Below are positions 8,043 through 15,811 of a stretch of 32,096 bases of DNA, piece by piece. The stretch lies in assembly GCA_902812345.1 (NCBI GenBank), contig CADDZM010000027.1:1-32096 (forward strand). Reading direction: 5' to 3'. Both the position numbers and the translations under genes were made by a program. This DNA is from Chloroflexota bacterium. Its GTDB lineage: Bacteria > Chloroflexota > Chloroflexia > Chloroheliales > Chloroheliaceae. A model generated the notes under the pieces. It did not search any database. It worked only from the letters and a program-made list of their open reading frames with translations, and was not told the origin of the DNA. Positions within the stretch are counted from its first letter, which is position 1, and each line of letters begins with the position of its first letter.

Positions 8043-8812
8043 CCGCTTCTCCTTTTGCTTAAACCCTTAAAAATTCCCCGGGCTGAATTGTACGCCTGGC
8101 CCACCCCGGACCTCAAATTATCGAGGAAAGTGCCGGGCCTGGGGTTGGACGGGGCCGGGTTAGCGGGTGGTTCAGGACTTTGGTTTAGATTTGGACTTTG
8201 GTCTGCTGGGGGCGACGGGCTGGCGCTTTCCCCTTCTTGTTCGTTTTTTTTTAGCGGCTTAGCCGCCTCTTTCTCTGGGGCAGGCGCTGGCTCGGCGGGC
8301 CTGTCGGGTTGAGGCCGGGCGGCTTCTTGCTCCGGCGCTTCCCGGGCCGGTACAGAAGACGCAGGGGCTTCGATAGGCAAGGTTGGGGCCGGGCTTGCGG
8401 TATTTTCGTTTGAAGCAGGTGCCGTCCCTCCAGGCGCGGGTGAAGCCCCTTCAGCGGTCAGGCCGGACTGGAGGACGGCAGCAATCTGCACGGCGTTATC
8501 GTCCGGGTCGTCGCCCAGTTTGAGGGCTTTGAGGGCGGTAAGAACTTTTTCTTTGCCAGCCGGGTCGTAATCGAGCAGGGCGGTAGGGTCGGCAAGCTTA
8601 CTATCCTGGGCCGCCTGGACCGCTGACTGAACCACCCCGCGTACCCGGCTGGTATAAGCGTCCAGGGCATCGCTACCGGCGGCTTTGGAAGCAAAAGCCT
8701 GGACAGCCGCCACGGCCCAGTCCAATAGTGGACCGAACCCAATATCACTTAAATCCCCCCGCAGCGACTCGTCTTCGCTTAATCTTTCAACTGCCGGTTT
8801 CGCGTCAGCCAT
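8039..8812 (-). CDS. Ala/Pro-rich protein of unknown function
   Basis: I do not recognise this 257-residue protein. Residues 1-115 look folded and mostly helical (FGPLLDWAVAAVQAFASKA, then a stretch with LLDYDPAGKEKVLTALKAL). Residues 115-225 are low-complexity Pro/Ala/Glu/Ser, probably a disordered spacer. The C-terminus (226-257) is a basic amphipathic-looking segment ending SKRRSG. No signal peptide or transmembrane helix is apparent. The start at 8812 has AGGAGAGG just upstream. It is the first gene of the operon with the phospholipase-D-like protein, with a 4-bp stop/start overlap, so the two are probably made in a fixed ratio and may act together. A terminator separates it from the 63-residue gene upstream. 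Confidence 0.8.
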   Translation of the reverse strand: MADAKPAVERLSEDESLRGDLSDIGFGPLLDWAVAAVQAFASKAAGSDALDAYTSRVRGVVQSAVQAAQDSKLADPTALLDYDPAGKEKVLTALKALKLGDDPDDNAVQIAAVLQSGLTAEGASPAPGGTAPASNENTASPAPTLPIEAPASSVPAREAPEQEAARPQPDRPAEPAPAPEKEAAKPLKKNEQEGESASPSPPADQSPNLNQSPEPPANPAPSNPRPGTFLDNLRSGVGQAYNSARGIFKGLSKRRSG

Positions 8813-8838
8813 ACCTCTCCTGGATTTTAGCTTTTAAG

Positions 8839-8867
8839 AAAGACCGGCCTATCCCGGACCGGCCTTT
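8839..8867 (-). terminator. Terminator after the 63-residue gene
   Basis: On the minus strand AAAGGCCGG and CCGGTCTTT form a 9-bp stem with one G-U pair and an 11-nt loop, followed by a broken T stretch. It lies between the small gene ending at 8887 and the Ala/Pro-rich gene starting at 8812, so read-through may still feed the operon. Confidence 0.6.
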
Positions 8868-8886
8868 CCTTTCAAACAAAAGTGGG

Positions 8887-9078
8887 TTATTGCTTGTTGC
8901 CGCCTAACATACCGCCTAACCCGCCGGGGAGTTTATCCATCATCCCTTTGGCAATATCGTTCTCGCCCAGCCACTTCGGAATTTGGGAGGCGTTCTCTTT
9001 CAGGAAATTAACCACTTTTTCGGCAGTCGGTTTATCAATCCCGACTTTGGCTACCAGTTGATTTACCAGGTCTTCCAT
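8887..9078 (-). CDS. Small conserved-looking helical protein (63 aa)
   Basis: The product is MEDLVNQLVAKVGI followed by KPTAEKVVNFLKE, a lysine/aspartate-rich middle and a glycine-rich tail (KLPGGLGGMLGGNKQ). This matches the style of very short DUF2267/DUF937/DUF2780-like proteins, in which a pair of helices is followed by a LPGG(L/M)GGMLG tail. I cannot assign it to one of these families with certainty. GGGAG lies at normal spacing before the ATG. It has no signal peptide, and its function is unknown. It is transcribed toward the phospholipase-D-like operon but has its own terminator, so it is probably expressed separately. Confidence 0.75.
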   Translation of the reverse strand: MEDLVNQLVAKVGIDKPTAEKVVNFLKENASQIPKWLGENDIAKGMMDKLPGGLGGMLGGNKQ

Positions 9079-9431
9079 TGCGTTACTCCCTTCGCTAAAT
9101 TTTCAATCCATACTTGCAGCTTGAGGGTACTACAATAACCATTATAGCGTATTTCGCCTAATTTAAAACTTTTTACTTTGTTAAAAAACCGTGGTGTACA
9201 AAGATTAGGGCAAGCTTTAATCCCCAGGCCGGTTATTGTCGTATATTATATGGAGAAATGTTTTTAGGCTAAAAACCTTCGATTAAAACTCCGATGCCTG
9301 TTCATGAACAAAGTCTTTATAAACTCTTAAGGAATTCGTAAGGTTTATACGTTAATATGGAAATATTATAATTATTATATTAAGAAGAACCGGGTTCGGT
9401 GATGCATAGTTAAAGGCGGGAGAGAAATAAA
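9079..9431. promoter_or_regulatory. AT-rich divergent intergenic region with three palindromes
   Basis: This 353-bp gap separates the 63-residue gene (minus) from the molybdopterin oxidoreductase gene (plus). It contains three inverted repeats. GTTTTTAG-G-CTAAAAAC lies at 9260-9276. TGTTCATGAACA, a perfect 12-bp palindrome, lies at 9299-9310. A TATAAAC...GTTTATA pair flanks an inner sequence at about 9318-9351. None is followed by a T-tract. They are candidates for operators upstream of the oxidoreductase. No coding frame or RNA gene was recognised. Confidence 0.45.
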
Positions 9432-11081
9432 ATGGCTGCTATTATTGATGATATAGAAGAGCAAGACCAGCAACAGTGGGACGGCCGCAATAAGCGAGGA
9501 GCGACTTTCCTGGCCGGAACCCTGGCCGGGATGGTTATGACCATCGTCATGCTTTTGCTGTTGTTACTGGGCTTCACGCCCCGGAGCGTCAGTAATCTGG
9601 TAGCGGATAAAATCACGGCCACCGCCGGGCCGGGCATCACCGAGTTTTTTATCCAGACCATCGGCTCGCTGGGTAAGGAAATCCTCTTTTTGTTGGTCTT
9701 AATCGGGCAGGTGCTGGTGGGCGGTCTGCTGGGTTTACTCCTGGCCTTTATGACCCGCCATACCACCCGCCAGCAAACCGTCTGGCGCAATAGCTTCATC
9801 ATCAGTACGGGGTTCTGGCTGGTCTTTGTCATAGCCGGGCTGCCGCTTTTAGACCAGGGTTTTCTGGGGACCGGCCTGGAAAAAGACCAGCCTTCGACGC
9901 TGATTATTTCTTTTATGCTGTTCGAATTGTTCGGCCTGATATTAGGCAGCGCCTTTTTACAACTTGTTTCGTTCCCCAATACAGAGCTAAAGGCCAGCCC
10001 GGTTCTCAGCGAGAAGCAAATAGCAGCCCGCACGGCAAGACTCGAAGCCGAAACACGCGCCAGCCGCCGCCGCTTTGTTGGCACGGTCAGCGCGGTCTTT
10101 GTGCTGGTCGTCGGGGCCGCCATTGGCACGCGCGCTTTTGGCGGTCCACCGCTCACCGAGTACCGGGCCAGCCTGGGCGACCTTAAACCGGACGGCACCC
10201 TGGAAGGCGAAATTACCCCGACCACAAACTTTTACCAGGTCTCAAAAAATACTTTCAACCCGAACGTGGACGGCAAAAGCTGGAAGCTGACAATTGACGG
10301 CCTGGTGAATAATCCGGTGTCCTTTGATATGCAAACTCTCAGTCAGCTTCCCCACCAGAAGGTCTATCACACCCTGACCTGTATCAGTAACCCTGTTGGC
10401 GGCGACCTTATCGGTAACGCCGAGTGGTCGGGCATCCCTTTCAAAACCCTGCTGGATAAAGCCGGCGTTAAACCGGGCGTGAAGAAGGTAGTCTTTACCA
10501 GCGCCGACGGCTACAAAGACAGCATCACTATTGAGAAGGCCCTGGAAGATAATACGACCCTGGCTATCGAGATGAACGGCGCGCCTCTGACCGCCGACCA
10601 CGGCTACCCGGCCCGGATGCTGATACCAAACATTTACGGTATGAAAAACGCCAAGTGGCTAACCGGTATCACCCTGATTGATAGCGATTTCGCGGGCTTC
10701 TGGCAGCAGCAGGGTTGGGATAACACCGCCAAAATTCACACCGAGTCGTCTATTGTATCCCCGGCGGACAACAGCGCCATACCAGGCGGCCAGACTACAA
10801 CCCTCAAGGGCTTCGCCTACGCGGGCAGCCGGAACATTGAGAAGGTTGAAGTCAGCACAGATGCCGGTCAGACCTGGCAGGCTGCCACCATCAAGCCTCG
10901 CCTGGGTTCAAATAGCTGGACCCTCTGGCGCTTTGATTGGACACCCCCGGCAGGCAGTAAAGGTTTTATCTTACAGGTCCGCGCCACCGAAGAAGGCGGC
11001 CTGGTCCAGACCTTCCGGGAAGCCGACCCCTATCCGTCCGGTTCGTCAGGCTATCACACCATCAGTCTTCGGACGGTTTAA
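9432..11081 (+). CDS. Molybdopterin-dependent oxidoreductase, sulfite-oxidase-like, with N-terminal membrane domain
   Basis: The 549-residue protein begins with five hydrophobic helices (about 26-50, 83-107, 121-140, 155-180 and 213-232). A sulfite-oxidase-type molybdopterin domain follows (about 250-420). It carries TLTCISNPVGG, where Cys317 is the expected molybdenum ligand, and the conserved HGYPARMLIPNIYGMKNAKW loop. A C-terminal Ig-like dimerisation domain (about 435-549) has the typical IEKVEVSTDAGQTWQ. The catalytic part would sit outside the membrane after the fifth helix. Family members oxidise sulfite or reduce sulfoxides or other oxo groups; the substrate here is unknown. No cytochrome or heme partner is encoded nearby, so the electron partner is not visible. 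GGGAGAG precedes the start. Confidence 0.92.
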   Translation: MAAIIDDIEEQDQQQWDGRNKRGATFLAGTLAGMVMTIVMLLLLLLGFTPRSVSNLVADKITATAGPGITEFFIQTIGSLGKEILFLLVLIGQVLVGGLLGLLLAFMTRHTTRQQTVWRNSFIISTGFWLVFVIAGLPLLDQGFLGTGLEKDQPSTLIISFMLFELFGLILGSAFLQLVSFPNTELKASPVLSEKQIAARTARLEAETRASRRRFVGTVSAVFVLVVGAAIGTRAFGGPPLTEYRASLGDLKPDGTLEGEITPTTNFYQVSKNTFNPNVDGKSWKLTIDGLVNNPVSFDMQTLSQLPHQKVYHTLTCISNPVGGDLIGNAEWSGIPFKTLLDKAGVKPGVKKVVFTSADGYKDSITIEKALEDNTTLAIEMNGAPLTADHGYPARMLIPNIYGMKNAKWLTGITLIDSDFAGFWQQQGWDNTAKIHTESSIVSPADNSAIPGGQTTTLKGFAYAGSRNIEKVEVSTDAGQTWQAATIKPRLGSNSWTLWRFDWTPPAGSKGFILQVRATEEGGLVQTFREADPYPSGSSGYHTISLRTV

Positions 11082-11327
11082 GCAAAGCGGTAAACAAAGC
11101 AGTAGTAGCCGAATTGGTCCACCCCGAGCGCAAGGGCTTTTTAGCTGTCCGCTCGGTCAGGCGGGTGAAATTAGGAGCGTTTACCCGGTCACACCCATAA
11201 GGCGGCAGCATCCGGCGGTCTGGTTTAGGTTTCATTGTTGCACCACTAAATCAGCTCACCTCTTTTACCGGCGCTGATAGAAGCAGGCTTTACCGGCTAG
11301 TTTTATGACAACTTGAAGATTAACCGT
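11082..11327. other. Convergent intergenic region with one hairpin
   Basis: These 246 bp separate the oxidoreductase and the convergent carboxylesterase. CCGAGCG (11124-11130) and CGCTCGG (11150-11156) form a 7-bp stem with a 19-nt loop. It has no T-tract, so it is a doubtful terminator. Nothing else was recognised. Confidence 0.35.
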
Positions 11328-12989
11328 CTAAGTTTTTTTTCTGAAAACCTCCTCCAGAAACCGGTAACGGGCGCGATGCTGTTCAGGTTCAGTGTGAGCT
11401 TCTACATCCAGTTGCATAACTTGAACCTTATCTCCCTGGTTTGCCGGAGGCCATTCGGGTAAGCCCGGACCGTTAGGGTCGCCCTTCTTTACAAAGTTAG
11501 CATAGTAACTCTGGAAAAGTTCGGAAAGCCGGTAGTCCTCGGCGGTCCACTCATAAACGTGATTGGTGGCAAGGTTCCCCATCGCATATTCTATCTCTGC
11601 CGAATGGACTGCTCCTTTTGGCGCGGGCGGAAGTAGCGGCGCATCTTCTCCCTTGCTTCTAGCTTTATCCACCGCCGCCTTATTATCCTTATCTTTCTTA
11701 ATAATCCCGCCCGCCAGACCGGCTACTGCATCGCCCATTTCGGTAGTCATGGGGGGCCGGGGGTGAGTGTAATGATAGCGGTAGACCGGTTGGCCCCCGG
11801 TCTCGCCGTGTAATTCCGCCCACTCCCAGGTGCTAAAGCCGGTAAAAGAATCCCCGGCCAGGTCGGTCGCGGACTGGAGAGCCTCTTCATCATTTTCGGC
11901 GGGGTACAGTCGCAAAGCTTCTTCCGCCCGTTCTCCGTAAAGCGCTTGCAACTTCTTGATATAGTTTTCCCTGGTCGAAGGAGTTTGACCTAGAACCCAG
12001 GTATAGTTCATTTCTTCACTGTTCCAGCCGAGCAGGAGGGGTACCCTGGACTGCTCACCGGCGGCGAAGATTTCGGCGGGAAAAGCTGGCAGAAAATAGC
12101 CGTCAACTGTGGCAGCGAAGCGAAAAACCGCCGGGAAGGTTCCACCGGTTGCTGCCAGCAGTTTTTCTGCCGGAATGGCTCGCAATTCGGCCAGGGAAGC
12201 CGCTCCCACTTTCTCCGCGAATTTAAGGCCCTGTTGCTCAGCTTCCTCCAGCGTAAGGGGGGAGAGGGTTCCCATCAGCGAACCGCTCGACCCGATAGCC
12301 CCGGCAATCAGGTTCCGAGAGAGCGGCGAAACCATCTGGGCGCTGACCGAACTGGAACCCGCCGACTCCCCGGCGATAGTAATCCGGTCAGGGTCGCCCC
12401 CGAAAGCGGCGATATTGCGGCGTATCCACGCCAGGGCTGCCGCCTGGTCGAGGTAGCCGTAGTTCCCGGAGGCGTGATGCTCGGACTCCCCGGTTAATTG
12501 GGGATGAGCCAGAAAACCAAAGGCATTAAGCCGGTAATTACAGGTCAGGGTAACAATACCCCGGCTAGCTAAACTGGCCCCGTCATACCGGGGTTCCGAG
12601 CTGTCCCCCGCGATATTGCCTCCTCCGTAGAAGTAAAGCAGGACCGGTAGTCTCTCTCCTTCCGACCTGGCCGGGGTCCAGACATTCAGGTAGAGGCAGT
12701 CCTCGCTCATGGCAGGTGAGCGAAAGTTCATATCGCCAAAAACACTCAGTTGCAGCGGGCGCGGTCCGAACTCTTTAGCCGGGCGAACCCCCTCCCAGTT
12801 CGCGGGCGGTTGCGGGGCTTGCCAGCGCAGTTCCCCGACCGGGGGAGCCGCAAAGGGAATTCCTTTAAAGCTGCGAACCCCTGTTTGGGCTTCAACCGTC
12901 CCTTCCAGAAGGCCATTTGAAATCTTTACCTGAGAATAAGGAAAAGAAGGCGTAGTTTTAGCATCACTGTTTGCTCGCGCTTGTTCCAT
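11328..12989 (-). CDS. Type-B carboxylesterase (para-nitrobenzyl esterase-like)
   Basis: This 553-residue protein has the carboxylesterase type-B signatures: SEDCLYLNVWTP (about 95-106) and GESAG with nucleophile Ser209. Probable catalytic partners are Glu325 or Glu326 (GWNSEEMNY) and His462 (GAVHSAEIEYAMGN). The usual HGGG of the oxyanion hole reads YGGG at 121-124, a variation seen in this family. A lysine/aspartate-rich insert (about 430-458) lies just before the histidine region. There is no signal peptide, so it is likely a cytoplasmic ester hydrolase. The substrate is unknown. The start at 12989 has GGAAGGG upstream. It lies directly downstream of a decayed beta-glucosidase fragment and may have been brought next to it by a deletion. 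Confidence 0.92.
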   Translation of the reverse strand: MEQARANSDAKTTPSFPYSQVKISNGLLEGTVEAQTGVRSFKGIPFAAPPVGELRWQAPQPPANWEGVRPAKEFGPRPLQLSVFGDMNFRSPAMSEDCLYLNVWTPARSEGERLPVLLYFYGGGNIAGDSSEPRYDGASLASRGIVTLTCNYRLNAFGFLAHPQLTGESEHHASGNYGYLDQAAALAWIRRNIAAFGGDPDRITIAGESAGSSSVSAQMVSPLSRNLIAGAIGSSGSLMGTLSPLTLEEAEQQGLKFAEKVGAASLAELRAIPAEKLLAATGGTFPAVFRFAATVDGYFLPAFPAEIFAAGEQSRVPLLLGWNSEEMNYTWVLGQTPSTRENYIKKLQALYGERAEEALRLYPAENDEEALQSATDLAGDSFTGFSTWEWAELHGETGGQPVYRYHYTHPRPPMTTEMGDAVAGLAGGIIKKDKDNKAAVDKARSKGEDAPLLPPAPKGAVHSAEIEYAMGNLATNHVYEWTAEDYRLSELFQSYYANFVKKGDPNGPGLPEWPPANQGDKVQVMQLDVEAHTEPEQHRARYRFLEEVFRKKT

Positions 12990-13011
12990 TGAGTATTTTC
13001 CCTTCCGCTTA

Positions 13012-13097
13012 TTATTTTTTTACGGCCTGGTTTACCTTTGCCACAATTGCGTCCAGGGCTTCTTCCGGAGACCCCGCAAACCCTATTCGGCCCGCTC
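13012..13097 (-). pseudogene. C-terminal tail of an unidentified gene, joined to the glucosidase remnant
   Basis: On the minus strand, in a frame different from the glucosidase remnant, about 24 codons read GFAGSPEEALDAIVAKVNQA and then VKK before a TAA at 13012-13014. This looks like a natural helical protein C-terminus. The upstream part is missing: an in-frame stop and the glucosidase remnant abut it. I cannot name the parent protein. It suggests a deletion joined two former genes. Confidence 0.4.
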
Positions 13098-13680
13098 AAC
13101 CAGGGCATGGCAACGGCCGAGCCGTTTTGCAGCACTACCACCGTGTTGGGCTGGACCCGGCAGACTTCCTCAATCAGCCTGTTGTAGCTTTCGGGCATAT
13201 AAATATGCTGGCGAGCATAACCTTCAGATTCAAAAGGGCCAGGCAGCCCGGCAAAAATAATCGCGACCGGGGCCGGCCCGGCCAGGGCTACGGCTTCTTC
13301 TATCAATTGCTGGTCCGGCTGTTCCTCATTTTGGACCTGGCTGTAACCCGGGCTGTAGCTGACTTTAGCGGTATCTCCCAGCCAGTTTTGCAGTTCTTCC
13401 AGGGGACTATCCAGCCGGGCAGGCCCAATATAGGAACTGCCCGCGCCCTGGTAGCGCGGTTTTTGGGCAAAAGCGCCGAGTACCGCCACCTCTTTCCCCT
13501 GGAGTTGTACCCTGTGAAGGGGTAGAACCCCCTCTTTTTGAGCAGCACAATTCCTTCAGCCGCCGTCCGCCGGGCGAGCTTGTGAGGCGCTTCCCGGTCA
13601 AAGGTAGCGCCCGCTTTCTCCTGCTTGTTGGCGTTTCCCCTGAGAACCATCGCCAGCACCCGCCGTGTGCCGCCTCCACC
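13097..13680 (-). pseudogene. Remnant of a glycoside hydrolase family 3 beta-glucosidase
   Basis: Two minus-strand frames together give a family 3 beta-glucosidase segment. From about 13677 to 13528 one frame reads VLAMVLRGNANKQ...FDREAPHKLARRTAAEGIVLLKK. The neighbouring frame then continues GVLPLHRVQLQGKEVAVLGAF, ...RYQGAGSSYIGPARLD, FAGLPGPFESEGYARQH and QPNTVVVLQNGSAVAMPWL down to about 13097. The switch lies near 13535, where one base appears to be lost in a LLKNEG-type motif. The N-terminal catalytic barrel and everything after MPWL are missing, so only about 195 residues of a protein normally above 700 remain. It is non-functional. Further small shifts are likely near 13680. Confidence 0.8.
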
Positions 13681-13740
13681 AGGAAGCCAGTATACCTTAC
13701 CATAGTACGGTTCCCAATGTGGCGGGCGCCCGCGCAATAG

Positions 13741-14071
13741 CTACCCCCTAGCGCTGCCCCCCGACATCTGGTAAGGATATTTGGGAGCTGCATCTTCGGG
13801 CGGGTTGAGGACAACTGTCGAGAGGAGCCCATGGACCCTCTAAAGAGCATTACCAACCGGAGCATCCTGTGAATTTGAAAGGGTCGCTCGATTGTAAGCT
13901 TAAGAGGCTTGACAAGCCCTGTTGTTAGCCTAAGATAGATATACAGGATACCGAAAGCCGGTTTATGCGTGGCTTGGTTCATTTCAGCCAGCTCTACCCG
14001 ACCTTAAAAAGCCCCCTTTTCGGCTCAGGAGAGGCCTGGTTTTAGTACTGCCAGGGTAAAACAAAAGGAGT
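13741..14071. other. Degraded region upstream of the LysR gene
   Basis: No intact gene is visible. On the minus strand a short frame between about 13840 and 13743 reads LLSTVVLNPPEDAAPKYPYQ in a coding-like manner and ends at a TAG. It could be a leftover of another broken gene, but I cannot identify it. The last bases hold AAAGGAG at 14064-14070, the ribosome binding site of the LysR gene. Confidence 0.3.
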
Positions 14072-14956
14072 ATGTTTAAGCTCATGGTAGACCGGGATTG
14101 GCTTATTTTACAGTTGCTTCACGAATACAAAAATATTACCAGGACCGCTGAAACCCTTTATATTTCCCAACCTGCTTTAACCCGAAGATTGCGTCAAATT
14201 GAAGAGGAATTTGGCATTACCATCGTGCAGCGAGGACACCGGGGCGTTCAATTTACCCCGGAAGGTGAGTACCTGGCAAAACGGGCCAGGCAAATGTTAG
14301 GGGAACTACGCGAAATTAAAGAACATCTTCAAGACATGGAGCAGCAAGTAGCAGGCTCTTTAAGGCTAGGGGTTTCTAACTTTATTACTCGCTACAAGCT
14401 GCCACGCCTGTTGAAACTGTTTAGAGACCGGTACCCTGAGGTGGAATTTAAGGTTGTGACAGGCTGGAGCAGTGAAGTATTTAATTTAGTTTACAACCAG
14501 GAGGTGCATGTCGGGTTCGTGCGGGGCGATTATAGCTGGTCGGATAATAAACATCTTTTATTTGAGGAGACTATCTGTATTGCCTCAAAAAATGAAATTA
14601 ACCTGGCTAACCTTCCTGACCAACCAAGAATCGATTATCAAACAGATTATCACCTTAAAGCCCTGGTGGATAACTGGTGGGCTGAAAATTATACCCGGCC
14701 TCCCCAAATCGGCATGGAAGTAGATAAAGTTGAAACTTGTAAGGAGATGGTAGTACACGGCCTGGGTTACGGCATCGTGCCGAGCCTGTTGCTTGAGGGA
14801 GTGCCGGATTTATTTAAGGTAAACCTGACGGACCGGGAAGGAAACCCTCTTTTGCGAAGAACCTGGATGTTGTATTACGACGAGTCCTTAGAACTCAAGC
14901 TGGTTAAAACCTTCGTGGATTTTGTAAAGAACCTTGATTTACAAAATAACCAGTAA
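14072..14956 (+). CDS. LysR-family transcriptional regulator
   Basis: This protein of up to 294 residues has an N-terminal winged helix-turn-helix (about 15-65) with NITRTAETLYISQPALTRRL and IEEEFGITIVQRG. An effector-binding domain of periplasmic-binding-protein type follows (about 95-290). AAAGGAG ends only one base before the ATG at 14072 but 13 bases before the ATG at 14084, so the second may be the true start (290 residues). The gene converges on the RraA-family gene. The nearest divergent promoter is the gap at 15628-15811, between the RraA-family and PrpF-family genes, and I infer this as its target. The effector could be a di- or tricarboxylate. The codons are somewhat more AT-rich than those of its neighbours. 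Confidence 0.92.
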   Translation: MFKLMVDRDWLILQLLHEYKNITRTAETLYISQPALTRRLRQIEEEFGITIVQRGHRGVQFTPEGEYLAKRARQMLGELREIKEHLQDMEQQVAGSLRLGVSNFITRYKLPRLLKLFRDRYPEVEFKVVTGWSSEVFNLVYNQEVHVGFVRGDYSWSDNKHLLFEETICIASKNEINLANLPDQPRIDYQTDYHLKALVDNWWAENYTRPPQIGMEVDKVETCKEMVVHGLGYGIVPSLLLEGVPDLFKVNLTDREGNPLLRRTWMLYYDESLELKLVKTFVDFVKNLDLQNNQ

Positions 14957-15015
14957 ACTTACAAAACACTCCGTTTCCGGGCCGGACCCGCTCGGCAGTT
15001 ACTAACCCTCCTGTT

Positions 15016-15627
15016 TCAGGTATTTTCCGCCAGATACTTTCTAACCATAGCCGGGTTGTCGCTGTACTCAGCCGCCCGCGCTGCATCTTTTGCCAGCTTA
15101 TCGTTGGCCCGCTTTAAAATGGCCGCCGCGCTGGCCTGGGGAACCACCACCACTCCATCGGCGTCTCCAACAATTAAATCACCCGGCTGAATAGCAACCC
15201 CGCCACATGAAATCGGTATATTAAACTCACCTGCCCCATATTTACCGCTTGCCGCTGTTGTCGTACCCCGGCAAAAGACCGGTAAATTTAATTGCTTGAT
15301 TGCCTGGATGTCCCGGATAACCCCATCTACTACCAGGCCACCCAGGCTGAGGGTCTGGGCCAGGCCGACAACAAAATCCCCGGCAATGGCCCGGGAAGTA
15401 TCGGCTTTAGCGTCCACCACCAGAATATCACCAGGGCTGGCTTCGCGGAGGGCTTTGAGGACAGCCGAATTGTCGCCTACCGGCATTTTTACGGTAAAAG
15501 CTGGACCGGCAATTTTATATTCTTCTTTTAAGGGTTTAATGGCGCTATCCAGGTTATTAAGCCCTTGCATGGCATCGGAAAGAGCGGTCGTGGTGAGTTG
15601 GTGCAACCGGCTGAATAAATCTTCCAT
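15016..15627 (-). CDS. RraA-family aldolase/decarboxylase (HMG/CHA aldolase-like)
   Basis: This 203-residue protein has the full RraA fold signature: GDILVVDAKAD, GDFVVGLAQ (83-91), and GGLVVDGVIRDI with the substrate-binding Arg105 and metal-binding Asp106. GDLIVGDADGVVVVP follows. The family includes 4-hydroxy-4-methyl-2-oxoglutarate/4-carboxy-4-hydroxy-2-oxoadipate aldolase, which yields pyruvate and pyruvate or oxaloacetate, and also decarboxylates oxaloacetate. It further includes the RNase E inhibitor RraA, which is unlikely here. It is divergent from the PrpF-family gene. The pairing with a PrpF-type isomerase and a LysR regulator recalls the gallate cluster, where GalC and GalD belong to these same two families. 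In this neighbourhood an oxaloacetate- or hydroxy-oxo-acid-cleaving role in carboxylate breakdown is likely. Confidence 0.88.
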   Translation of the reverse strand: MEDLFSRLHQLTTTALSDAMQGLNNLDSAIKPLKEEYKIAGPAFTVKMPVGDNSAVLKALREASPGDILVVDAKADTSRAIAGDFVVGLAQTLSLGGLVVDGVIRDIQAIKQLNLPVFCRGTTTAASGKYGAGEFNIPISCGGVAIQPGDLIVGDADGVVVVPQASAAAILKRANDKLAKDAARAAEYSDNPAMVRKYLAENT

Positions 15628-15811
15628 CTGTTTAGCTTCTCCTGTAATATCAGTATAAATTATTTTTATTAAGGGCTTCAGGTATTCATTTTCTTGATTC
15701 CCATCAATAATTTATTGGCATTTTACTTCCGGTTACTTCTAGGGTAAGTTTAAATCAAATTATTAGCAACTTTAGCCGAAAAATAGATTTGGATAAGAGG
15801 AGTTAAGTCTG
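15628..15811. promoter_or_regulatory. Divergent promoter region with candidate LysR operator
   Basis: The 184-bp AT-rich gap between the RraA-family gene (minus) and the prpF-like gene (plus) contains TTGAT-TCCC-ATCAA at 15694-15707. This dyad satisfies the T-N11-A rule of LysR-type sites. It lies near the middle of the gap, as expected for a regulator acting on both promoters. GAGGAG precedes the prpF-like start. The assignment is by pattern only. Confidence 0.4.

Noticed and set aside
8843-8864. Direct repeat GACCGGCC...GACCGGCC as a possible mobile-element footprint
   Set aside because: The copies form the arms and loop of a terminator; GACCGG/GGCCGG is a common motif in terminators of this window.
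9410-10225. Minus-strand open frame (271 codons) opposite the molybdopterin oxidoreductase
   Set aside because: The translation is rich in Ser/Arg/Pro low-complexity sequence typical of antisense frames, and the plus-strand gene is convincing.
13407-13982. Minus-strand open frame (191 codons) upstream of the LysR gene
   Set aside because: Only part of it overlaps the glucosidase remnant and in the wrong frame; the rest is not protein-like, so it is a chance frame in a decayed region.
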